Assembly: GCF_947242115.1 (NCBI RefSeq)
Contig: NC_074715.1
Span: 32,005,086-32,069,085, forward strand
DNA from: Biomphalaria glabrata
Lineage: Eukaryota; Mollusca; Gastropoda; Planorbidae
Reading direction: 5' to 3'
DNA length: 64,000 nucleotides
Below the pieces are notes generated by a model. That model did not search any database. It saw only the letters and a program-made list of their open reading frames with translations, and was not told the DNA's origin. The position numbers and the translations under genes were made by a program. Below are positions 9,321-18,109 of the stretch, one piece after another. Each line of letters opens with the position of its first letter. Positions within the stretch are counted from its first letter, which is position 1.

Positions 9321-11637
9321 GTGGCGACCCCGAACCTCGAAGCCGGACCCTTGATGAAGCCGAACATCGAACCGGACCTCGAAGCAGAACGTTTACTCAG
9401 GTGAGGGTCGTGCACTCGAAGATATAAGATTTCATCGGAGTACGGCTGAACACAGCAGTATCGCAGAGTGACTTTGTTCTAGATCTACATGCAGTCGTCG
9501 CCTGTTTGATCGCACGTTCAACGAGCCGTTAACTCAGGGTGACCTTCGTCAGGACCGTAATCATCGCAACGCCTGATCTTCATATGCTGAATCGACCTAC
9601 AACCAGAGAAACCGTTCATTCATAACGGGTGAGAGATCGTTAGTGAACCTGTTGGACATATTTTTTCTTCGTCATAGGAGCCACATCGAGTATCAAGTTT
9701 TACCTCGTCAGTTTCGAGAAGGACAGTTTGCCCGCTGTCAGAAGTATTGTGAGTACTACAAGTTTGGTAGCTAACTAAATCGAAATCGCTCTGTCGTCTT
9801 ACCCTTGGAGAGATTCTTGTGGAGCAGTTTGCTCATTGAACCGGTTGCTTGCCACGTTTATAACGGTCACTGTGTTTAACCTTTGGAAGGTTAGTGAAGT
9901 AATCTTTATCATTACTGAACATTGATATATCTAGTATTCGTCGGTCTAGACCATACCTAGACTTGTTAGCAGTGAAGTTGTGGAAACAGCTACATCCACT
10001 TAATTTCGTTGAAAACCGTTAATCGTGTAACGGAACGTCGTCGGAGGTGACCTTGGTTTCACCTAGTCTGCATTGGACAGTTTGGTCTAATGAAGCAGAG
10101 TACAACAGCAAACTTCGTCGTACTACCAGAGTAGCAGCAGAAGCAGTGAACTATTTTAGAGAACCGTTATTCGTCAGCCCAGATCAAGCCATCGTCAAGA
10201 AAGCCGTTATTCGTCAGCCCAGATCAAGTCATCGTCAAGAAATTCGTTATTCGTCAGTCGTCCAGATCAAGTTGCCGTCAAGAGACTGTTATTTGTCAGT
10301 AATCATCTACACAAGTCAAGTCATCGCTAGAAGAACCGTTAACTTATTCGTCAGTAACTGTGTATACAAAGTCGTCGGAACTACACATACGGTCATCAAC
10401 AGTCGTCAAAGAAACTGGAACATTTTGCTGTGGCATATCAGGACATCTGTGGCATTACGTGGGATACTGGTAGCACCGGAGAACAGAGTCAGAACTGGAA
10501 GAGAGGCAGTGGAATTTGTTGTGATCTAGCATATTCGGGAGTCCGAACAAAGGGATCTTTCTTATCAAAAGCTAAGTGCCATTTTTCTTATTAGTATATG
10601 TTTAGATTGCCCTTAGAAATAGATTTTGTCTAAATTTGGTACGTTAGCCTGAGTAAAATCAGGTGGTGCGCCTTAAAACCCGTCGGGGTAGAAGACGTAA
10701 TTTAGATGAAAAGCTATATTATACGTTTAGGATTGTAATTTGTTTTGTTTGTGTAAACGTCATATCCGTTGTTGCCTGGTTACTTCGTGACGTTATCATT
10801 GTGTGCCATATTGTCACATCCCAACCCATAGCGATAGTCTCATTTAATTATTTCATTTGTTTATATTATTTTAAATTATTTATTTTTATTAATTTAATTA
10901 GATCTGTATTTTTTTTCACTTAATGATAGAAAGTGCGGGTAGGATTCTTTCATTGTGAATCAGACTAAAATAATTTTAGTTTGAGCGGTTAAAATCAAAT
11001 ATGATTTTGCCATGAGAATAATGCCGAAACTGGCTATGTAGTCAAACACTATCGTCTGGCTAAATTTAGATCTGCAAATTGTTGTACATCTCTTTGGTAC
11101 AATTTAATTATCTAGACTCTAATTTGAAATATTATTAATTGGAAGATGAATGAAGGTAGTACATTCTAGATATATATATATCTTGTTGAAGATATATTTG
11201 ACACTGTATACACATATTTGTTTCGTATGGTTAAATAGAACCATAATCTACTCTAGATCTAGACTCTAGACAGTCTTTGAATTTACTCTAAACACTTCAC
11301 TGTGACTTCAGTCATACCAGATTTTGAAATTGATCATAGTTATTCATACTAGATCTAAAAGTCATAGTGCTCTTGATAACTATAGATCTAAATGGTAATA
11401 TTATACATACTATAATATACTAGATTTAAATTTGTGTGTAATACTGGACCTAATATACAGATTTGAATATAACCATAATAACTCAGACTAGATTTATACA
11501 TTTACTAAATCTATAGATAGAGACATATCATTTAAAATTTGTATAAAAGTGTGGAAAAACTTAAATATAAAATAAGTTTAAAGTATAGCCATAACTAATA
11601 TAGGCCAAGTAAAAATATATATAAAATATAAAACACA
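9321..11637 (+). other. Long non-coding leader of the LTR element
   Basis: About 2.3 kb between the primer site and the gag frame. It holds a degenerate ~40-bp tandem repeat (10164-10330, words CGTTATTCGTCAG and ATCAAG..ATCGTCAAGA). A second half (about 11150-11630) is very AT-rich with AGATCTAGA-type words. The short open frames at 10047-10529 and 10663-10923 have no recognisable domain. Function unknown. Confidence 0.6.
9322..9339 (+). other. Putative primer-binding site
   Basis: TGGCGACCCCGAACC starts one base after the 5' LTR. TGG is the expected complement of a tRNA 3' CCA end. The primer tRNA was not identified. Confidence 0.55.
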
Positions 11638-13617
11638 ATGGCTACATCATCATATGTGGACCTTAAGGAGGTTAAGGAAACAGCTATGCAGGATGGAAAG
11701 GCCATGGAGTTAAAAGGAAAGGACTTAGCAGCTTATGTACAGCAAGTTGTGAAGGAAGAAACGGAACGTCAAAGACAAGAGATAGAAAGACAAGAAGAAC
11801 GTCAAAGACAAGAGATAGAAAGACAAGAAGAACGTCAAAGACAAGAGATAGAGAGACAAGATAGGATCAGAAAGGAAGAATATGAGAAGCAAAAAGAGGA
11901 CCGAGAACATGAAGCTAAAATGGAGAAGATGAGATTGGATGCAGCACAAGCCAGAGCCCAAACTGAACAAGGAAATAACACTAATAACTCAAATAATTAT
12001 ACCACTCAAAGAGACAACCCTAATTCACAAACATGGCTAAAGAGAAAAATACAAAGTTTTGATGAACAGAAGGATGACATTGGTGATTTCCTGAAAAGAT
12101 ATGAGGCAAAAATGTCTACATTTAATATGCCTGAAGAAGAATGGTCTGAAATACTGATAGACTTTGTTCATGGTCAAGCTCTAACAATATGCCAAAATCA
12201 TGACCATCATATTGATGATAGCTATCAAGTTTTAAAAAGAGAATTATTGAATGCATATGGTCATAATGCTACAACTTTTAGAAAGAAATATTTTGACAAT
12301 ATACCATCATTAGGAATAGAACCCCAAACCACCATTAATATGGAAAAGGATTTCTTCAATAAGTGGGTAAAATTAGAAAAAGTGAATAACTCTTATGAAG
12401 GATTAAAAAATTTTATTCTAGTGGACAACTTTGTAAATAAATGTGATCCTCAATTACAATCTTTTATTAGAGAAAGAAACCCAAAAACTATAGATGAAAT
12501 AACAGAGATAATGAGAGTATACAAAAATGCCTATCCAAATAAACCATTTTCTGATAGGGATAAGAGCAAAGTAGATTTAATAGGATACACCAAAGAAAAT
12601 GTTGATAGAAGTAGAAATAGAAACAGATCAAATAGTGGAAATAGAAAATATAGTGAAATAACCTGTTTTAAATGTCAAGGAAAAGGTCATATAGCAGCTA
12701 ACTGTAGAAGAGGGAATAGTAGGTCTGGAAGTAGAAATAGATACAATGAACAAAATAACAGTAGATATAGGAGTAGAGATAGGAATGACAGGGGAAATTA
12801 TAGAAATAGGAGTTACAGTAGGGAATACAAAAATAAAGGTACAGATAGGATATATTTCATGGAAGGAAATAGGAACAATTTTGCAGTGTACCCAGGGTTT
12901 GTAGATAGAATTCCGGTGGAATTAATCAGGGATTCAGGTTGTAACACCTTGGCAGTAAAAACTAAATTTGTCAAACCTCATTGGTATAAAGGGTTTACTA
13001 GGAAAGTAGAATTAGCAGATGGCACTGTAAGGGAATTTAAAGCTATAAGGGTATACATTGAAACCCCATTTTTCACTGGTTATTGTGATGGCATTGCAAT
13101 ACCAGAAATGAGATATGATATGTTAGTAGGAAACATAAAAGGAGTTAAAGAATGTTCAAGAAAAGAATTAGAAGACTGGCAAAACAAATACAAAAACATA
13201 AGACAAAATCATGAAAACATAGAAACACAAAATATAACAAGTATGATAATAACAAGATCAATGGATAAAAAAGATGAGAAACAGGAAAATACAATAAATG
13301 TAATAAGTAATGATAAAGAAAAAGAAACCAGTAATGTAATACAAATAGAAAATACAGATGTTAAGGAAAGAGAGATAGAAAATGAAACACAAAATAGTCT
13401 TGAAACACAAATATTTCAAAGTGAAAAAGAAACAACACCCACATTTGCATTAGAACAAATGAATGACAATATTATTGGGAAAATTTATTCGAGAATATCA
13501 GATAAAAACAATAATAATCCAATGGAGAAATTTTGCATAGAGAATAAAATATTGTTTAGACAAACAAGTAATGATAATAAGAAAATAAAACAACTTGTCT
13601 TACCACAGAAATATTAG
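11638..13617 (+). CDS. LTR element Gag and protease frame
   Basis: 659-residue frame of the Gmr1-like element. Residues about 41-110 form a charged coiled coil built on three copies of an 11-residue EERQRQEIERQ-like repeat. Residues about 128-300 look like a Gypsy capsid. Its last part (about 236-300; KNFILVDNFVNKCDPQLQSF, then a PKTIDEI turn) resembles the SCAN domain pattern. Residues 343-356 are a zinc knuckle CX2CX4HX4C (CFKCQGKGHIAANC), embedded in an Arg/Asn/Ser-rich stretch (about 322-400) suited to RNA binding. An aspartic protease motif DSGC starts at residue 432. The start is the first ATG after the leader. Virion-like particle protein by family; no host function implied. Confidence 0.9.
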   Translation: MATSSYVDLKEVKETAMQDGKAMELKGKDLAAYVQQVVKEETERQRQEIERQEERQRQEIERQEERQRQEIERQDRIRKEEYEKQKEDREHEAKMEKMRLDAAQARAQTEQGNNTNNSNNYTTQRDNPNSQTWLKRKIQSFDEQKDDIGDFLKRYEAKMSTFNMPEEEWSEILIDFVHGQALTICQNHDHHIDDSYQVLKRELLNAYGHNATTFRKKYFDNIPSLGIEPQTTINMEKDFFNKWVKLEKVNNSYEGLKNFILVDNFVNKCDPQLQSFIRERNPKTIDEITEIMRVYKNAYPNKPFSDRDKSKVDLIGYTKENVDRSRNRNRSNSGNRKYSEITCFKCQGKGHIAANCRRGNSRSGSRNRYNEQNNSRYRSRDRNDRGNYRNRSYSREYKNKGTDRIYFMEGNRNNFAVYPGFVDRIPVELIRDSGCNTLAVKTKFVKPHWYKGFTRKVELADGTVREFKAIRVYIETPFFTGYCDGIAIPEMRYDMLVGNIKGVKECSRKELEDWQNKYKNIRQNHENIETQNITSMIITRSMDKKDEKQENTINVISNDKEKETSNVIQIENTDVKEREIENETQNSLETQIFQSEKETTPTFALEQMNDNIIGKIYSRISDKNNNNPMEKFCIENKILFRQTSNDNKKIKQLVLPQKY

Positions 13618-13632
13618 AAAGATGTTTTAATC

Positions 13633-16203
13633 ATGACACATGATAATAATTTAGCAGCACATAGGGGAGTAAAGAAATGTTATAGGAATTTGTCAAAACA
13701 AGTATTTTGGCCCAAAATGAAAGCAACAATCAACAAATACATAAACTCATGTGACATATGTCAAAAGAGATCGAACAAAAGTCTAGTGAATAAAGCACCT
13801 ATTCAAGAAATGGATGAACCTACAGCACCATTTCAGAAAGTATCTATTGATTTAATAGGTCCTTTAATTCAAACTGAAAATAATAACAAATACATTCTAA
13901 CAGTAATAGACATGTTTAGTAGATACCCAGAGGCAATCCCATTATCAAATACAAGTGCAGAAAATATCATTAATGCCATAACTCAAAAAGTAATTACAAG
14001 ACATGGTATACCTAAAATTATATTGAGTGATCAGGGATCTCAGTTTAAGTCAGAACAATTTAAGAAATGGACTAAACAATACAATATACAACACATATAC
14101 TCTTCGGTTTACCACCCGGAGAGTAACGGTTTATGTGAACGATATGGTGGATCATTAAAAAGATCACTAACAAAGATAATTCAGAATAATCAGAACAAGT
14201 GGGATCATTACATTAACTATGTACTATTTGCTCATAGAAACAACATCCATGAAACAACACAATTTTCACCATATGAAATAATACATGGAAGAAAACCCAG
14301 AGATGAATTAGATGTTTTTAAAGAAAATCTAATAGACAATGAGAATAAATTAAATAATGACAGTGAAACAACAATCACAACAGAATTGAAAGAAATATGG
14401 ACTCAAGCATATAACAACAATAAGAAGTACAAACAAAGTGCTCATGAGAATCTAAATAAGAAAAGACAATTGAAAACACTAGAAGTAGGAAACAATGTAT
14501 TAATATTGATAAATGACCTGAAAAATAAAATTGGTAAACAATGGAAAGGTCCATTTAAGGTGATAAAACAAATTAATGATGTGAATTATCAAATTGAAAT
14601 AAATGGGAAAATTAAAACATATCACATAAATAATTTGAAACTGTATCATGATAGAGAAGATGAGTTAATACAAAACATTCAGGAGGAAATAGAAAATAAA
14701 TTTTCAGAAAGAGAAGAATGCTTGATGATAATAACAAATGAAAATCACAATGAAAATGATATTAAGGAAATACCTGTAATAGAAACAAAAGAGAATCAAA
14801 CTTGGCAAAAGATTAATCTTAATAATCTAACTAAGGAAAAGTCAAAAGACATAACTAAAATAATACAGGAATACAAAGAAATTTTTTCCAGCATACCAGG
14901 AAAAACAAATATTATTAAACATGACATTAAAGTAACAGACACAAAACCTATCAAGCTTAAGCCATATAGAATACCGTTACATTTACAAGACAAAGTAAAG
15001 AAAGAAATAGACAATTTACTAGAATCAGGTATAATTGAGCCATCAACATCTCCTTATGCTTCACCAATTGTGATAGCCAAAAAGAAGAATGGAGATATAA
15101 GGTTATGTATTGATTATAGGAAACTTAACAACATCACAGAATTTGACCCATATCCAATGCCAAATATAGAGGATATTTTACATAAATTAAATGGAGCAAA
15201 ATTTTTTACTAAATTAGATTTAACTAAAGGTTATTGGCAAATACCTTTAACAGAAAATGCAAAACCTTACACAGCATTTGTAACACCATATGGTATTTTT
15301 CAATGGAATTATATGAGTTTTGGATTAGTAAATGCACCTGCCACATTTAATAGAATGATGAACATGATAATTGGAAACAAAGAAAATGTTATTTGCTATT
15401 TAGATGACATATGTATTTTTAATAATAGTTGGGAGGAACATTTGGTAGATGTAAAAGAAGTGTTCAAAATAATAAAAGAAAGTGGACTTACAATTCAAGC
15501 AGAAAAAGTAGAAATAGGATTGGAGGAAATAATTTTCTTAGGACATAAAGTAAATAACAACATGATTAGCCCTATTGAAGATAACATAAAGAAAGTACTT
15601 AATATTGAAATACCTACAACAAAAAGACAAACTAAAAGTATATTGGGAATAGTAAATTATTACAGAAAGTTTATAAAAAACTTAGCAGAAATAGTGAATC
15701 CATTAAATGACTTACTTAAAAAAGGAAAACCTCAAAAAGTAGTTTGTAATGAGGAATGTGTGAAAGCTATTGACAGAATTAAAGATGTTTTTAGTCATGA
15801 ACTAATATTAAGACTACCTGATAAAGACAAAATATTTTATGTCACAACTGATGCATCTGGTAATGCTATTGGTGGTTGTTTAATGCAGAACTATGATAAC
15901 TTACATCCTATATTATATGTAAGCAGAAAATTGTCAGAGGCAGAAAAAAAATATAGTGTCATTGAAAGAGAAGCCTTAGCTGTAATATGGGTAATTACTA
16001 AGCTAGAGAGCTATTTAATAGGAAGGAAATTCATATTATTAACTGATCATAAACCTATTCAGTATATACAGCAAAAGAGCATGAAAAACAGTCGTGTTTA
16101 TAGATGGTTCTTAGCACTACAGGAATATAAATTTGAAGTGAAAGCTATTAGTGGATCTGTGAATATTGTAGCTGTTCTATTGTCTAGAATGACATTGAAA
16201 TGA
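13633..16203 (+). CDS. LTR element Pol: integrase, RT, RNase H
   Basis: 856-residue frame. Integrase comes first: zinc-binding H3/H10/C40/C43, then a DD35E core with D73 (SIDLIGPL), D133 (LSDQGSQF) and E169 (HPESNGLCERYGG), and a GPF module at 306-308. RT follows: RLCIDYRKLNN, KLDLTKGYWQIPL, FGLVNAPATF, catalytic YLDD at 589-592, and FLGHKV. RNase H is last, with D740 (TTDASG), E778/E780 (EREAL) and D805 (LTDHKP). RT and integrase families are Ty3/Gypsy, but the order is that of Ty1/copia, the hallmark of Gmr1-like elements. Domain assignment is secure; exact clade needs a tree. Confidence 0.93.
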   Translation: MTHDNNLAAHRGVKKCYRNLSKQVFWPKMKATINKYINSCDICQKRSNKSLVNKAPIQEMDEPTAPFQKVSIDLIGPLIQTENNNKYILTVIDMFSRYPEAIPLSNTSAENIINAITQKVITRHGIPKIILSDQGSQFKSEQFKKWTKQYNIQHIYSSVYHPESNGLCERYGGSLKRSLTKIIQNNQNKWDHYINYVLFAHRNNIHETTQFSPYEIIHGRKPRDELDVFKENLIDNENKLNNDSETTITTELKEIWTQAYNNNKKYKQSAHENLNKKRQLKTLEVGNNVLILINDLKNKIGKQWKGPFKVIKQINDVNYQIEINGKIKTYHINNLKLYHDREDELIQNIQEEIENKFSEREECLMIITNENHNENDIKEIPVIETKENQTWQKINLNNLTKEKSKDITKIIQEYKEIFSSIPGKTNIIKHDIKVTDTKPIKLKPYRIPLHLQDKVKKEIDNLLESGIIEPSTSPYASPIVIAKKKNGDIRLCIDYRKLNNITEFDPYPMPNIEDILHKLNGAKFFTKLDLTKGYWQIPLTENAKPYTAFVTPYGIFQWNYMSFGLVNAPATFNRMMNMIIGNKENVICYLDDICIFNNSWEEHLVDVKEVFKIIKESGLTIQAEKVEIGLEEIIFLGHKVNNNMISPIEDNIKKVLNIEIPTTKRQTKSILGIVNYYRKFIKNLAEIVNPLNDLLKKGKPQKVVCNEECVKAIDRIKDVFSHELILRLPDKDKIFYVTTDASGNAIGGCLMQNYDNLHPILYVSRKLSEAEKKYSVIEREALAVIWVITKLESYLIGRKFILLTDHKPIQYIQQKSMKNSRVYRWFLALQEYKFEVKAISGSVNIVAVLLSRMTLK

Positions 16204-16639
16204 AATACTTTTGTAAATAAACTATGATTATATTGAGTATGTAATATATATTAATATATTGACACCATTTATATGTTATGAAAAAGGGAGATAAGTAAAG
16301 TTGATGTTAAGCATTTAAAAGTAAGTATGGATATTTTTTTTGTGTGAATCATTTCATATATCATTGACGAAAGTTAGTTCTATGGAAAAGGGTGAGTATA
16401 AAAGAAAAATGGACAAAAGCGTATAAAAGGGTGGTAAGAAAAAATGTATTGAATGTGTAAATAAAGTTTATAATTGTTTTTTTGAAATATTGTATTTTAT
16501 CAGATTACTGCCAGTGAAGAACATTTGAGATGTGTAGGACATGCCCATAAGATGCCACATTTTCCTCCATGATGAACTGTGTAACAATGAAGATGATTTT
16601 GGAATGTTATGAACTGTTATGAACATTGACATGTATATG

Positions 16640-16705
16640 AAGAACTGTCAAGTCAAGATGAAAATGTCAAGATGAAGAAGTCAAGATGAAGATGTCAAGA
16701 TTTTA
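16640..16705. repeat. Short GTCAAGATGAAGA repeats in the element 3' tail
   Basis: Four to five imperfect 12-16 bp units of GTCAAGATGAA(A/G)A type, in the non-coding tail before the purine tract. Confidence 0.6.
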
Positions 16706-16786
16706 TGTTTGTTGTCTTCCCCTTAAATTGAAAACGCCCTTGTAAGACTTGACAGTAGTGGAAAAATATTGACATATTTTTTTTTC

Positions 16787-16800
16787 AAGGGGGGGAGGAA
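16787..16800 (+). other. Polypurine tract
   Basis: AAGGGGGGGAGGAA, two bases before the 3' LTR; the expected plus-strand primer of reverse transcription. Confidence 0.8.
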
Positions 16801-16802
16801 TC

Positions 16803-17174
16803 TGTTAGACACCTTATTTATATAGGTTAGTTATTTTAGTTATTTAGCGACGCACCATAGTAGACGCATATTGAACGGGACTAGTGACGTTTGGGATATG
16901 TTGGGTTAGAGACCGGAAAATCAGTTAGCGTTAGAACATTCCAGGGTAACGACGTGTTTAGTGACAGAGACTTCTACTGTGGCCTTTTATCATAATAAAT
17001 ATATATTAACTTGTTCATCATCGTTGACTACATCTCTACACTTGTTAAAACAGGTGTTGTATGGTTCTTGTTTGTGTTGTTGGTCAACTACACGTAATAC
17101 ACCCGATCAATTACACCCAAACGATTGCAGAGTAATTGGTTGACTTCAAGACAGCCTGAACTAGCAACATCACA
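16803..17174 (+). repeat. 3' LTR (372 bp)
   Basis: Identical by eye to 8949-9320. It is followed directly by the resumed AT microsatellite. Confidence 0.95.
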
Positions 17175-17211
<37 letters not shown>

Positions 17212-17668
17212 CTGTACGCACGTTTATGCATAGGGTTAGGGTTTGGAAAAAAATCGCCCCCACCCACTCCAAAGTTCTGGATCCGCTAGTGCCTCAGCAC
17301 ATTTAATGATATCGTCACAATACCCTTGCCCATGACAACTCAAAAGATGTTCAAGAAATAAAAGAACTCTGGAGGTGCTCAGTTTATTTGTGCTCAGTTT
17401 ATTTAGGTATTTATATTTTGTTCACACAACGTTCAATTAATGTACAGAAGCTAAAAATATTAGTTATCTCATCTGATGAATGCTCATTTTACAATTGTGG
17501 TTGAAATTGAAACAAAATTCAAAGTAAAAATGTTGTGCAGCAGGATTTCACCAGAGCTTCAGCGATAAGCAAGACTTTCTGTTAGCTTATTATTGTGTGC
17601 CGTTACAAAGACACTCTTTCTTCTTTGCCTTTATCACATCAGCAAAAATTTTAATGCCCTGGCGAAAA

Positions 17669-17713
<45 letters not shown>

Positions 17714-18109
17714 TTTTTAAAAAGAGAAAGCACAATTGTGACTATAATACAGTATTTCTAAGACCCGTTACTCATATGTTTTTTTAATGTAATGAGTGAC
17801 GGTGAAATGTGCTTGGGTAATGTGTCATTAAGCCAGGCTTTCACTGAACCATTTCTTCCTACCAATCAGTTCATTGGATACTTATGAATATCAACAACGA
17901 AATCATAATAATAAAATTAATATATTGCCGCACTTTGCGGTATCATGCAATCAGTCAGTCAAACAATACAGACCAGCAACACGTTTGCTCTACACACGTC
18001 TATTTTGTAAGGAGGGAGGTCAGATTGTGGCCATTGACCCATGGTGGTGGACCCTTGGGTGGCTCCTATGAGTTTGTGTGAAAACAAAAACTCTATATGA
18101 AATTCTTTT
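17175..18109. other. Gene-free stretch with AT microsatellites
   Basis: Holds the resumed (AT)n(GT)n run (17175-17210), then TTCTGGATCCGCTAGTG near 17274, which resembles the end of a CAGTGGCGGATCCAG-type hAT element (no partner end found), and another (AT)n run at 17673-17706. It is the 3' flank of the aminotransferase gene. Confidence 0.5.

Larger units (their letters stand above)
8949..17174 (+). mobile_element. Gmr1-like Ty3/Gypsy LTR retrotransposon (integrase before RT)
   Basis: An 8.2 kb element with 372-bp LTRs (8949-9320 and 16803-17174) that are identical by eye, beginning TGTTAGACACC and ending CAACATCACA. Order of parts: 5' LTR, TGG-type primer site at 9322, a 2.3 kb leader, gag/protease frame (11638-13617), pol frame (13633-16203), a 600-bp tail, a purine tract (16787-16800) and the 3' LTR. 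Pol runs integrase, reverse transcriptase, RNase H. That is the reverse of ordinary Gypsy order and is known for Gmr1-like elements. The RT itself and the GPF-type integrase tail are Gypsy-like. No envelope gene is seen. It looks whole or nearly so, with at most about one break. Identical LTRs mean a very recent insertion. It sits in an AT microsatellite, so the target duplication is masked; ATAT on both sides is compatible. Confidence 0.93.

Noticed and set aside
10047-10529. 160-residue open frame in the element leader
   Set aside because: Its middle is the 40-bp tandem repeat translated; no domain and no similarity recognised.
10663-10923. 86-residue hydrophobic open frame in the element leader
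   Set aside because: Low-complexity AT-rich translation; no envelope or membrane protein motif.
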